A DNA stretch of 44,760 bases from JBNKFQ01 sp050289385. GTDB taxonomy: Bacteria > Pseudomonadota > Gammaproteobacteria > Pseudomonadales > Porticoccaceae. The stretch spans positions 1 to 44,760 of the forward strand of contig JBNKFQ010000164.1 of NCBI GenBank assembly GCA_050289385.1, written 5' to 3'. The notes beneath the pieces are model-generated. The model saw only the letters and a list, made by a program, of their open reading frames with translations. It did no database searches and was not told the DNA's origin. Shown piece by piece: positions 25,944-35,038 of the stretch (position 1 is its first letter; the number at the start of each line of letters is the position of its first letter). Made by a program: the position numbers and the translations under genes.

Positions 25944-26318
25944 TTATCCTTCAAGGACGACAAAAGCCATCACAAATTCGCGCTCATCTGCCAGACTCAG
26001 CAGGGCGCGACTACCTCCCAATTCTTGCAGGCGCTGCGCTGCAGCCCGATACAATATCAACTCCGGGGCTCCGGCGCCGTTATTGCGAATCTCAAAATCC
26101 TGCCACGAAATTTTACCAATACCCGTGCCAAGCGCTTTGCTGGCCGCTTCTTTCGCTGCAAAACGCTTGGCAAGCCATGCCACCGAATCACGTTTGCTAT
26201 CACAAATATTTTGCTCCGAAGCAGTCAGCACCCTTTGCGTAAATCGCTTGCCATGACGCGCCATCGCCTTGCGTATACGTGCAACCTCTATCAGGTCTGT
26301 TCCTATGCCAACTATCAT
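25944..26318 (-). CDS. acpS: Holo-(acyl-carrier-protein) synthase
   Basis: Transfers 4'-phosphopantetheine from CoA to the Ser of acyl-carrier protein. The 124-residue protein has the GIGTDLIEVARI start with the Mg2+-binding Asp and the catalytic block RFAAKEAASKALGTGIG. Its ATG overlaps the recO stop as ATGA, indicating translational coupling. In many relatives pdxJ lies between recO and acpS; it is absent here. Confidence 0.95.
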   Translation of the reverse strand: MIVGIGTDLIEVARIRKAMARHGKRFTQRVLTASEQNICDSKRDSVAWLAKRFAAKEAASKALGTGIGKISWQDFEIRNNGAGAPELILYRAAAQRLQELGGSRALLSLADEREFVMAFVVLEG

Positions 26319-27052
26319 GTGGTTTTTCCAGAATCAGGGCTTGTGCCAGATGGCGACCTTACAAAAAGTTCACGGCTGCGCAAAGGCTGATTTCCCAGAT
26401 GCGGCTGCAATGCCAGCCTGACCAGACGCTTTGCACTGTGACATACATCTGGCAAATGGTAATCATCCGCGGCAATTGATAGCAAATGTGCGCCGCTGAA
26501 CACACATTTTGGGTCTACCGCTCGCGAATCAAAATGGCGTGTAACACCAACTTCAGAATGAAACAGGTAATCAGCACAGCTTTCTACCGCCTCTGCGCTG
26601 ACAGCATCTGTATCAAGCACCAGACCATAGCCAAGCTCCTCAAGCAAAGACAGTTCAAACGCACGCAACATGGGTTCCGGAGTATGGGTATCTGCCAGAT
26701 TTCGCAGCAGCATCAGGTAGCGATCATACAAGGGCTCGTGAGGGTCATGTTCGGGCAGCAGTCGCAGCAATAATTCATTTATATACAACCCGACAAATAA
26801 TTGCTGTCCCCAGAGTGGCCTCACAGTGCCATCCGGTTCTGCCTGGTGTAACGTTTTCAAGTCACCACGCCCACTCCATCCCACGATCAGTGGAACAAAT
26901 GGCGCAAACCGGTTGCCACCTTTTCGACTGCGAGCTGATCTGGCAACCCCCCGCACTCTTCCATGCTGACGGGTGAACAAGTCTACCAGCAGACTGCTTT
27001 CCCGCCAGGGGCGACTATGCAATACATAAGCCGAGTCGGCGTCAACTCGCAT
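26315..27052 (-). CDS. recO: DNA repair protein RecO
   Basis: Recombination mediator that loads RecA at gaps with RecF and RecR and anneals single strands. The N-terminal OB-fold begins with AYVLHSRPWRESSLLVDLFT and GRVRGVARSARS. The rest is helical, without the four-Cys zinc finger of some orthologues. Length 245 is usual. It starts 31 nt after the era stop codon and overlaps acpS by 4 nt. Confidence 0.94.
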   Translation of the reverse strand: MRVDADSAYVLHSRPWRESSLLVDLFTRQHGRVRGVARSARSRKGGNRFAPFVPLIVGWSGRGDLKTLHQAEPDGTVRPLWGQQLFVGLYINELLLRLLPEHDPHEPLYDRYLMLLRNLADTHTPEPMLRAFELSLLEELGYGLVLDTDAVSAEAVESCADYLFHSEVGVTRHFDSRAVDPKCVFSGAHLLSIAADDYHLPDVCHSAKRLVRLALQPHLGNQPLRSRELFVRSPSGTSPDSGKTT

Positions 27053-27083
27053 ATTCCTTGCTCACTCAAATTGGTATTCGGAA

Positions 27084-27995
27084 TTAATCCCGATAACCCA
27101 GGCTATGCAACGCTCGTTCATCATCAGACCACCCTCCGCGAACTTTCACCCAAAGATTGAGCATTACCTTATCGTCAAACAGTTTTTCCATATCAAGGCG
27201 CGACTGCTGGCCAATTTTTTTGAGCCTCGCTCCCTTGTCTCCGATAATGATTTTTTTCTGGCCATCCCGTTCCACCAAAATCAGCGCGCTAATATGAAGT
27301 ACGTTGCTTTCCCGTTTGAACTCTTCAATTTCAACAGTTACTTGATAAGGTACTTCATCACCAAGTTGGCGCGTGATTTTTTCACGCACTATTTCGGCAG
27401 CAAGAAAGCGTTCCGTACGATCTGTAATCTGGTCATCCGGGAAGTAGTGCATACCCTCTGGTATGTGCTTGCGAATTTCACTTTCGAGTGCATCAAGGTT
27501 TTGCCCATGTAATGCAGACAGGGGCAAAATAGCTGCGGGCTTTAGTTTGTTTTCCAATTCCACCAGCCAGGGCAGCATCTCTTTTTTGTTGTCAATGCGA
27601 TCAACTTTGTTAATCACCACAATGAGCGGCGCACGATTCGATTGCAAAGTAGCCACTACAGCGTCGTCTGCTTCGGTCCAGATCGTGCGATCCAAAACCA
27701 GTACAATGACATCGACATCCCGCACAGCACTGACAGCAGCACGATTCATATAGCGGTTTATCGCCTTGTCCTGGTTAGTGTGCATTCCTGGTGTATCGAC
27801 AAAGATCAACTGGGTATCACCCTCTGTTTTGATACCCAGTAAATTGTGGCGAGTCGTTTGTGGTTTGCGTGAAGTAATGCTTAACTTTTGTCCCATCAGA
27901 TGGTTGAGCAGAGTGGATTTACCCACATTGGGACGGCCAACAATTGCTACATAACCGCAATACTGTTTACCGGGTGACTGCGCTTCACTCATCAT
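27084..27995 (-). CDS. era: Ribosome-assembly GTPase Era
   Basis: Binds the 3' end of 16S rRNA and assists 30S maturation. The GTPase domain has the P-loop GRPNVGKST (residues 20-28), switch and G3 motif DTPGMH, and NKVD. The C-terminal KH domain contains IIGDKGARLKKIG. Length 303 is standard. It follows rnc by 28 nt, the usual rnc-era arrangement that couples rRNA cleavage and assembly. Confidence 0.97.
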   Translation of the reverse strand: MMSEAQSPGKQYCGYVAIVGRPNVGKSTLLNHLMGQKLSITSRKPQTTRHNLLGIKTEGDTQLIFVDTPGMHTNQDKAINRYMNRAAVSAVRDVDVIVLVLDRTIWTEADDAVVATLQSNRAPLIVVINKVDRIDNKKEMLPWLVELENKLKPAAILPLSALHGQNLDALESEIRKHIPEGMHYFPDDQITDRTERFLAAEIVREKITRQLGDEVPYQVTVEIEEFKRESNVLHISALILVERDGQKKIIIGDKGARLKKIGQQSRLDMEKLFDDKVMLNLWVKVRGGWSDDERALHSLGYRD

Positions 27996-28023
27996 TCAGA
28001 GCCTGTTTTGCCTGCATTGGCAC

Positions 28024-28752
28024 TTATTTACCCGGGACTTGTTTACCCGGTACTTGTTTACCAGTGTTACGCAACTGTTGCAGGATCTTGTCCGCTGCCG
28101 CTTGCTCGGCGCCGCGACGACTTGATCCTTCTGCCATTACGGGCTTTTCCAATAACTCAATGTTGCAACTAACAACAAAGGTTTGGTCGTGAGGGTCCCC
28201 TTTGACATGCTCCACCTGATATTCAGGCAGACTTTTACCTTGCCCTTGCAAATATTCCTGCAAACGGGTTTTTGCATCCTTGTCTTCACCCTGCTTTGAC
28301 AAACCTGCAATGCTATCTACAAGCCACTCCTCAGTACGCTGGCGGGCAATAACCAGTCCGGCGTCAAGATAAATGGCTCCAATCAATGCTTCCAGCGCAT
28401 CTGCAAGGATAGAGTCACGCCGCTGACCACCGCTTTTACGCTCACCACCGCCAAGATTCAGTTGATTGCCAATATTGAGCTGTCGGGCTACACGAGCCAG
28501 TGAAGTACCCTTGACCAGGTTTGATCGCATACGGCTGAGTTCACCTTCTCTGGCTTCAGGAAACCGACCAAAAAGCAGCTCGCCAACCACCAGATCAAGC
28601 ACCGCATCACCGAGGAACTCTAACCTTTCGTTATTATTGCCACCGCAGCTACGGTGGGTCAAAGCCAGGTCCAGCAGACTTTCATCCTGGAAATGATACC
28701 CCAGACGATTCTGTAAGCGTTCCCTGTCCAACTTGGTATTCACCACACTCAA
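28024..28752 (-). CDS. rnc: Ribonuclease III
   Basis: Double-strand-specific endonuclease for rRNA and mRNA processing. The catalytic signature ERLEFLGDAVLDL (about residues 42-54) and DALEALIGAIYLDAG hold the acidic metal ligands. A dsRNA-binding domain follows (about 160-230). The tail is odd: a 15-bp tandem repeat gives GKQVPGKQVPGK at the very end. The start is uncertain among TTG 28752 (overlapping the DUF4845 stop), GTG 28746 and GTG 28743; homology begins later. It is coupled to the DUF4845 gene. Confidence 0.96.
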   Translation of the reverse strand: MSVVNTKLDRERLQNRLGYHFQDESLLDLALTHRSCGGNNNERLEFLGDAVLDLVVGELLFGRFPEAREGELSRMRSNLVKGTSLARVARQLNIGNQLNLGGGERKSGGQRRDSILADALEALIGAIYLDAGLVIARQRTEEWLVDSIAGLSKQGEDKDAKTRLQEYLQGQGKSLPEYQVEHVKGDPHDQTFVVSCNIELLEKPVMAEGSSRRGAEQAAADKILQQLRNTGKQVPGKQVPGK

Positions 28753-29135
28753 TCAGCGTCACCCGAGCTATCTATAGTGTTACTAAACGCTACAACCACG
28801 TCCAGATTACCGAGAAAATTAATGCGCTTTTCATAATCGAGATTAAGGGTTACACGGCCCTTGTCTCTCACGATTTTGATATCCCGCACAGATATATCTC
28901 GTACACCATCGATGGAAAAGTGACTGTCGATTTTGCTGCGAATCTGCCGGTTAGTCATGCTCGTCAGATCCTCATCCCGCATTTTGTTCAACGATCCTTG
29001 TACAAACCAGCTATCCAGGTAGAGTGGAATCAACTTTAGACCACACAACAAAAAAAAGGCACCGAGCGCCACAACAACCAGTAAACCTATGCTGGATATG
29101 CCGCGTTCCTTGCGAATATTTTTATGTATTTTCAT
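28749..29135 (-). CDS. DUF4845 membrane-anchored protein
   Basis: Small protein of 128 residues with one N-terminal transmembrane segment (about 14-38, GLLVVVALGAFFLLCGLKLI) and a mixed alpha/beta domain outside the membrane. It lies between lepB and rnc, the position where DUF4845 proteins occur in Pseudomonas and relatives. The function is unknown; the conserved link to signal peptidase suggests an envelope role, which is inference. The stop overlaps the possible rnc TTG start. Confidence 0.85.
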   Translation of the reverse strand: MKIHKNIRKERGISSIGLLVVVALGAFFLLCGLKLIPLYLDSWFVQGSLNKMRDEDLTSMTNRQIRSKIDSHFSIDGVRDISVRDIKIVRDKGRVTLNLDYEKRINFLGNLDVVVAFSNTIDSSGDAD

Positions 29136-29162
29136 ATCAACCTCCCATGCAGATGTACAGCA

Positions 29163-29903
29163 CTATTGAATACTGCCGACCGCATTAAATTCTGGCAGAC
29201 TAAAAAAATCTTTCCAATGCATCCAGATTACAACTGCTTTACCAACGATATTTTCTTCCGGAACCGGTCCCCAGTCCCGGCTATCACTGCTGTTGTCACG
29301 GTTGTCGCCCATCATGAAATAGTGGCCTTCTGGCACGACAATAGAATAACGCACACTGTAACGGCCTGGTCGAACACCACGCTGCATAGCATGTTGGACC
29401 GATCCCAGTTGCTCCAGCTGTACAGTATAGCTGTGATTTTCCGGCACCAGCGTCGGGTGAGGAGTCTGTTCCATTTGTTCGCCATTTACAAATAACATGC
29501 CATTGCGAACTTCAACCTTGTCACCTGGCAAGCCAATCACGCGCTTGATAAAATGACGCTCATCATTCGGCGGATAAAACACCATGACGTCGCCACGCTG
29601 CGGGGAGCCGATATCGACAAGCTTGGTTCCGCTGACCGGTAACCTCAATCCATAGGAAAACTTGTCCACCAGAATAAAATCGCCAATACGCAAGGTAGGA
29701 ATCATTGAGCCCGAAGGGATTTGAAAAGGTTCGTATAAAAAAGAGCGCAATACCAGTACCAGTGATAATACCGGAAAAAATGAACTAAAAAACTCTACGT
29801 ACTTGTTATCTGCAGCAACCTTAAGCTTTAACAGCACCCAGGCAATGCCGGTCACAAAGACTGCGCCAACCAGAATCAGGGGGAAATTAATATCCATTGT
29901 CAA
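29163..29903 (-). CDS. lepB: Signal peptidase I
   Basis: Inner-membrane serine protease that removes signal peptides from exported proteins. Two N-terminal transmembrane helices (about 6-28 and 41-60) precede the catalytic domain. The nucleophile Ser66 is in IPSGSMIPTL and the general base Lys120 in HFIKRVIG; GDNRDNSSDSR is also present. Length of 246 is shorter than the E. coli enzyme but normal for this lineage. It starts 10 nt after the lepA stop codon. Confidence 0.97.
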   Translation of the reverse strand: MTMDINFPLILVGAVFVTGIAWVLLKLKVAADNKYVEFFSSFFPVLSLVLVLRSFLYEPFQIPSGSMIPTLRIGDFILVDKFSYGLRLPVSGTKLVDIGSPQRGDVMVFYPPNDERHFIKRVIGLPGDKVEVRNGMLFVNGEQMEQTPHPTLVPENHSYTVQLEQLGSVQHAMQRGVRPGRYSVRYSIVVPEGHYFMMGDNRDNSSDSRDWGPVPEENIVGKAVVIWMHWKDFFSLPEFNAVGSIQ

Positions 29904-29913
29904 CTATCCGTTT

Positions 29914-31713
29914 TCAATCATCAGTTTTCAAAACGGCCAAAAAAGCCTCTTGGGGAATTTCTACGCGGCCTACTTGCTTCATACGCTTTTTACCCGCTTT
30001 TTGCTTTTCAAGCAGTTTCTTCTTTCTCGACACATCACCACCGTAACATTTTGCGGTTACATTTTTACGCAAGGCCTTAACCGTAGTGCGGGCAATAATA
30101 TGGCCACCCAACGCTGCCTGTATTGCTACATCAAACATTTGACGCGGGATCAGCTCTTTCATCTTCTCGGTTAACTGGCGACCCTTGTGATGGGCATTGT
30201 CCCTGTGCACAATCAGCGCCAAAGCATCTACTTTATCACCATTGATCAAAACATCCATTTTCACCAACGGCGCGGCCTGAAAGTACGCAAAACCGTAATC
30301 CAGCGATGCAAAGCCACGGCTTACCGACTTTAGCCGGTCGAAAAAATCCATTACGACTTCACTCATTGGCAACTCATACCGTAGTGCCACCTGGCCACCA
30401 ACAAACTGCATATCCTTCTGTAATCCACGTTTTTCTACGCAGAGGGACATCACATTTCCAACATAATCCCTGGGTACCAGAATACTCGCTTCACAAATGG
30501 GCTCCCGCATCTCATCAATGGCGGCAGCATCCGGCAAACTGGAAGGGTTTGATACATAAGCGATCGCGCCATCGGATTTGACAACTTCATACACCACCGT
30601 TGGCGCAGTAGTAATCAGATCCAGGTCGTACTCTCTCTCTAGTCGCTCCTGGATGATTTCCATGTGCAACATGCCCAGGAAACCGCAGCGAAAACCAAAG
30701 CCCAGTGCATCGGACGACTCCGGCTCAAAAAACAGGGATGCATCATTCAAGGTCAATTTCGCCAATGCGTCACGAAAATCCTCGAAATCATCTGAATTGA
30801 CCGGAAACATGCCAGCATAAACCTGAGGTTTGACCTTTTGAAACCCGGGCAACGCTTGCACGTCTGGCGTGTTGGCATGGGTAAAAGTATCCCCCACTGG
30901 CGCACCGTGAATATCCTTGATACCAGCGACCATAAAGCCGACTTCGCCAGCCTTCAATTCTTTCAGTTCCTTCCTTTTCGGGGTAAATACGCCCACATTA
31001 TCCACAACCTGAGCCTTTCCTATGGACTTGGCAATAACCTTGTCCTTGACCCGCAACGTACCTTGTATAACTCTGATCAACGATACAACGCCCAGATAGT
31101 TGTCAAACCAGGAGTCAATAATCAGCGCCTGGAGTGGCGCATCCACGTCACCCTGCGGTGGCGGCACTTTTCGTACCAGATCCTCGAGAATATCCTCGAT
31201 TCCCAGTCCTGATTTTGCACTACAACGCACTGCATCCGTGGCATCAATGCCAATAATGTCTTCGATCTCTTTGCTGACGCGCTCTGGCTCTGCCTGCGGG
31301 AGGTCCATTTTGTTGAGGACAGGGATGACCTCCAGGCCCTCTGAAATCGCCGTATAACAGTTCGCTACAGACTGTGCTTCCACCCCCTGAGCGGCATCAA
31401 CAACCAATAGAGCACCTTCACAAGCCGACAGAGAGCGCGATACTTCATAGGTAAAATCCACATGCCCCGGGGTATCAATAAAGTTAAGCTGATATTTTTT
31501 GCCATCCCTTGCCTGGTAATCCAGCGTAACGCTCTGGGCTTTGATCGTAATACCGCGCTCACGCTCAATATCCATTGAATCCAGTACTTGCGCTGCCATC
31601 TCTCGCTCTGACAAGCCACCACAGATTTGAATAAAGCGGTCGGCGATGGTCGACTTACCGTGATCTATGTGAGCAATAATGGAAAAGTTGCGAATATGGC
31701 TAAGGTCGGACAC
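29914..31713 (-). CDS. lepA: Elongation factor 4 (LepA)
   Basis: Ribosome-binding GTPase related to EF-G. The protein (599 residues) has the P-loop AHIDHGKST (14-22), RGITIKAQ, DTPGHVDF, NKMDLP, then domains II, III and V, and the LepA-specific C-terminal domain with KMKELIPRQMFDVAIQAALG. Length matches the family exactly. It leads the lepA-lepB-DUF4845-rnc-era set. Confidence 0.97.
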   Translation of the reverse strand: MSDLSHIRNFSIIAHIDHGKSTIADRFIQICGGLSEREMAAQVLDSMDIERERGITIKAQSVTLDYQARDGKKYQLNFIDTPGHVDFTYEVSRSLSACEGALLVVDAAQGVEAQSVANCYTAISEGLEVIPVLNKMDLPQAEPERVSKEIEDIIGIDATDAVRCSAKSGLGIEDILEDLVRKVPPPQGDVDAPLQALIIDSWFDNYLGVVSLIRVIQGTLRVKDKVIAKSIGKAQVVDNVGVFTPKRKELKELKAGEVGFMVAGIKDIHGAPVGDTFTHANTPDVQALPGFQKVKPQVYAGMFPVNSDDFEDFRDALAKLTLNDASLFFEPESSDALGFGFRCGFLGMLHMEIIQERLEREYDLDLITTAPTVVYEVVKSDGAIAYVSNPSSLPDAAAIDEMREPICEASILVPRDYVGNVMSLCVEKRGLQKDMQFVGGQVALRYELPMSEVVMDFFDRLKSVSRGFASLDYGFAYFQAAPLVKMDVLINGDKVDALALIVHRDNAHHKGRQLTEKMKELIPRQMFDVAIQAALGGHIIARTTVKALRKNVTAKCYGGDVSRKKKLLEKQKAGKKRMKQVGRVEIPQEAFLAVLKTDD

Positions 31714-31853
31714 GTTGGCCTTCTGATGGGTAGTTTATGCTAATTGCAAGGGACGCGATTCTAGAGGATACAAGGGGTTATGCCAACCCGCAGGGTTGCG
31801 CCCGCAGTGACCAATCCACCTTGAGCAGCATATTAGCTACCACCCGTAAAGCA

Positions 31854-31880
31854 GCAGGGCACTGCAACAGAGTGCCCTGC
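31854..31880 (-). terminator. Hairpin downstream of mucD
   Basis: GCAGGGCACT/AGTGCCCTGC, a 10-bp stem with a 7-nt loop, 30 nt past the mucD stop codon. A U-tract is lacking on the minus strand (TGCTTTACGG), so it may act as a weak terminator or as an mRNA 3'-end stabiliser. Confidence 0.55.
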
Positions 31881-31909
31881 ATGGCAGATGGTGTGGAACC
31901 AATAGCAAA

Positions 31910-33283
31910 TCAGTTATCTATCACCACCGTGCGAAATACCGGACGCCCGTTACGGAAAAAGCGTATCGCAACAGGCTGCCCGGAGGGTAACTCTGGTAAC
32001 ACTTTACGATAAGCATCGATGCCCGAAACACGAACGTAACCGATCTGTACAATAACATCTCCTGGCTGTATGCCAGCTTCTGCCGCCGCGGATTCCGGGT
32101 GAACCTGCTCTACGACCACGCCACCGCGTACCCGCAGGCGAGCGCGCTCACGATCACTCAGATCAGCCACCTGCAATCCAAGGCGATCATCGCCTGCAGA
32201 ACCACCACCATACGCTGCCGTAAACCGGGCACCTTCGCTCCGGGCGCCTATGGTCACTGACAACTCGCGCCTGTCACCCTCGCGCATAACCTCGACCGGT
32301 ACGCTGGTGTCTGGCGCCATCACACCGACAATATGGGGCAAGTCATCAGCCGACCGGACATCCTTGCCATCTATCGTCAAAATCACATCACCGGGTTCAA
32401 TACCTGCCTTGTCTGCCGGGCCGTCTTCCTGAACAGCGTTAACCAGTGCTCCATGAGGCTTGTCAAGACCCAGGGATTCAGCCAACGCCTTGTCCATTGG
32501 CTGCATCTGTATACCCAACCAGCCACGCTCTACCTTGCCCTTTTCTTTCAACTGTTTGGCGACTCGCTGAGCGACATGAGCAGGAATAGAAAATGAAATA
32601 CCATTGGAACCGCCGGAACGCGTATAAATCTGCGAATTAATACCGATCACCTCGCCCTTGAGGTTAAACAAAGGGCCACCGGAATTACCCGGATTGATGG
32701 CGACATCCGTTTGAATAAATGGCACATAATTCTCTCCTTCACTGGTTGGAATACTGCGACCGATGGCACTGACAATGCCGACACTGGCAGAATAATCCAG
32801 GCCAAAAGGAGAGCCAATGGCAACCACCCATTCACCAACCCTTAGTGATTCAGAATTTCCAAACTTTACTGTAGGCAGTTTTTTGGCGTCTATTTTAAGC
32901 AACGCCAAATCCGTACTCGGGTCAGTGCCCACCACTTCAGCTTCATATTCATCGCGGTCATTCAAACGCACAACAATTTTGTCAGCGTCATTGACAACGT
33001 GATTATTCGTCAGGATATAGCCATCTTTAGATATAATAAAACCTGATCCCATGGACCGGGACAAACGTTCCGGTGAACGGCGCTGATCAAAAAAACGACG
33101 AAAGATATCCGGCATATCCGGGGGCATTTGGGAATGAGCAGATTCCACCTTCCCGATAGTCTCTATTTTGACCACAGCAGGTGAATTTTTTTCAATCAAA
33201 TCGGCAAAGTCGGGCAGTTCAGCCGCATGAGCTGATGCCAGAAAAAAGGCGGCAATAAATAGACCGGTTATACTTTTTAGCAT
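31910..33283 (-). CDS. mucD: Periplasmic serine protease DegP/MucD family
   Basis: Periplasmic protease-chaperone that clears misfolded envelope proteins and restrains the sigma-E (AlgU) response in Pseudomonas. A signal peptide (1-20, cleavage after AHA) is followed by the trypsin-like domain with His95 (TNNHVV), Asp125 (STDLAL) and Ser201 (GNSGGPL), then two PDZ domains (about 255-345 and 365-450). Length 457 is typical. It lies downstream of rseC with a 260-bp gap holding a MITE-like element, so it may have its own promoter. Confidence 0.95.
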   Translation of the reverse strand: MLKSITGLFIAAFFLASAHAAELPDFADLIEKNSPAVVKIETIGKVESAHSQMPPDMPDIFRRFFDQRRSPERLSRSMGSGFIISKDGYILTNNHVVNDADKIVVRLNDRDEYEAEVVGTDPSTDLALLKIDAKKLPTVKFGNSESLRVGEWVVAIGSPFGLDYSASVGIVSAIGRSIPTSEGENYVPFIQTDVAINPGNSGGPLFNLKGEVIGINSQIYTRSGGSNGISFSIPAHVAQRVAKQLKEKGKVERGWLGIQMQPMDKALAESLGLDKPHGALVNAVQEDGPADKAGIEPGDVILTIDGKDVRSADDLPHIVGVMAPDTSVPVEVMREGDRRELSVTIGARSEGARFTAAYGGGSAGDDRLGLQVADLSDRERARLRVRGGVVVEQVHPESAAAEAGIQPGDVIVQIGYVRVSGIDAYRKVLPELPSGQPVAIRFFRNGRPVFRTVVIDN

Positions 33284-33333
33284 CTCTGTACTCCATCAAA
33301 AATATATCTGCAGATTTTATGAGGTACCGACTA

Positions 33334-33482
33334 ATACGAATTGAATTATTAATCTCACACCCCTCTTTTTTCTTTGAGGGAAGAGATTGCGATTAAAAAA
33401 GTTGCCAACCACTTCAGTGTGTCAAACCAGGTCTTCGTCTGGCTGGCCTTTTTAGCCACAGAAATAACAATTCAATTTGTAT
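33334..33482. repeat. MITE-like inverted-repeat element between rseC and mucD
   Basis: The 18-bp arms ATACGAATTGAATTATTA (33334-33351) and TAACAATTCAATTTGTAT (33465-33482) pair at 16 of 18 positions, bounding a 149-bp element with no coding content. The ends begin ATACRAAT, like the outer arms of the element at 21700-21860. No transposase or clear target duplication is visible. Confidence 0.6.
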
Positions 33483-33543
33483 CCGGGCCTCTATTCGACA
33501 ACGATAATCACAATGAGTTTTCCACCTGATGTATCAATAACAG

Positions 33544-33978
33544 TTATAGTCGGCCCAAAAGTACTGGACAAACCCGAGGGTCATTCCGCAACTGCCAGGA
33601 CTTCATACGAACCGTCAGAGCTACCAATCCGAGCCCGGCGAAACCAAACACCACTGCAGCCCATTCAGTCTGCAGCCAAACATGACCGATCACAACACCC
33701 GCCGCCAAACCGAGCAATGGCAGCAAATACACTGACAGTGCTCCCCTAACCAAAACGTCCCCGGCAATGCCGATGACCACTTCGTCACCCACCTTGATAT
33801 CTGCTGTAACTTCACCCGGCAAGACCGGAATGCGACTGTTGCCACCAATAAAGCGTGATAGCAAATGTTGTCCGCATCCCTGCCTTGCTGAGCAAGAGCC
33901 ACAAGTGGACCGGCGAATGGTTTCTACCCAAAGGTTATTGCCTTGAATATCGACAACGACACCTGTCTCTTTGATCAT
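33544..33978 (-). CDS. rseC: RseC/MucC family membrane protein
   Basis: Inner-membrane protein of 144 residues in the sigma-E cluster; relatives modulate RpoE or, in E. coli, help keep SoxR reduced. The N-terminal cytoplasmic part holds a cysteine motif with Cys26, Cys29 and Cys35 (STCGSCSARQGCG), which may bind a cofactor. Two transmembrane helices follow (about 78-96 and 101-120). It is 27 nt after mucB. Confidence 0.9.
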   Translation of the reverse strand: MIKETGVVVDIQGNNLWVETIRRSTCGSCSARQGCGQHLLSRFIGGNSRIPVLPGEVTADIKVGDEVVIGIAGDVLVRGALSVYLLPLLGLAAGVVIGHVWLQTEWAAVVFGFAGLGLVALTVRMKSWQLRNDPRVCPVLLGRL

Positions 33979-34005
33979 GTGCCTGTCAACTCATCAGAAG
34001 TTGTA

Positions 34006-35004
34006 CTATTTGACAATGGATGCCTGCAAGGAACGTGCGACCCGATCAGCCGATTTCATGGGAATTTCACCGACCACACAGACCGAAAATTCCTGGGACT
34101 TTCCCGTAACTTTGGACATGACCGCTACAGTAGCACCACGTCGCGCTTGTAGTGGTGGCATATTCAACCCGGTGCCGTTGTCAATAAATATGGTGAAAAA
34201 AGCCAGACCGTCAGCAAACATCAACGCTTCATGACCCGGCTCACTGCCTGCCCTTCGGCCGACCAATACAAACCCTTTTGGCAACCAGCCTACCTGCCAA
34301 TGCCTGGATGCAGGCTTTTCAGTCCCGTCAATACAAGGTAAGGCGTTGACGTCGGCAACCATTGGACGGCTATCGCTGTTGCTCAATTCTTCATCACTGA
34401 CTGGTGTATCCAGGTCTACTTCGACAAACTGAAAACGCTCGAGTACCTGTTTGCGATCGGGCGACACCAGCATTGCCCTTAACAGCAAAGAACTCTCTTT
34501 GTCTATGGAAAGCACATAACCATAACGCTGCAAATCTTTTGGCACCACATGCAATTCAACCACACGGCGACCCGCCACCCGGTCTTCCCCTCGAATTAAA
34601 AATTCGTAGAAATCACCAATATGGCCATGGCCGATAGAACTCTCGATAATTGCTCCACGCAGCAACATATCCGAAGCACGACGGCAATCCAGAGAGTTGC
34701 CCATACGAATCACCTCGGCTTCCGGGCCATTCATATGAACCAGTCGCTCATACTCCTTGCCATTACGAACAGCGTGAAAAATCTTAAAGGTCTTGAGCAC
34801 ACCACCGTGCTCATAAGTGAAGGTACCGCGATAGCTCGCCTTGCGGCTGGCTTCTGCCATGCGTTTGAGAAGATCATGGGCAGGACCGGCTTCCGGGGTC
34901 GCAGCGCTGGCCGCAGCAGAAAATACAGACAGGGTAAAACCGAATTGTATTAGACAGATAACATAGAGGCGACGGAATTGTCGCCCTGAAACTTTACATT
35001 GCAT
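34006..35004 (-). CDS. mucB: Sigma-E regulator MucB/RseB
   Basis: Periplasmic protein (332 residues) that binds the anti-sigma factor MucA/RseA and protects it from proteolysis until misfolded lipoproteins or LPS release it. A signal peptide (about 1-34, ending SAAASA) leads to the MucB/RseB N-terminal lipoprotein-like fold (YRGTFTYEHGGVLKTFKIFH) and the smaller C-terminal domain. It starts 34 nt after mucA. Confidence 0.94.
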   Translation of the reverse strand: MQCKVSGRQFRRLYVICLIQFGFTLSVFSAAASAATPEAGPAHDLLKRMAEASRKASYRGTFTYEHGGVLKTFKIFHAVRNGKEYERLVHMNGPEAEVIRMGNSLDCRRASDMLLRGAIIESSIGHGHIGDFYEFLIRGEDRVAGRRVVELHVVPKDLQRYGYVLSIDKESSLLLRAMLVSPDRKQVLERFQFVEVDLDTPVSDEELSNSDSRPMVADVNALPCIDGTEKPASRHWQVGWLPKGFVLVGRRAGSEPGHEALMFADGLAFFTIFIDNGTGLNMPPLQARRGATVAVMSKVTGKSQEFSVCVVGEIPMKSADRVARSLQASIVK

Positions 35005-35038
35005 TTGGTCAGCCTGTTAGGGTCTGTTGACGTTTGGG

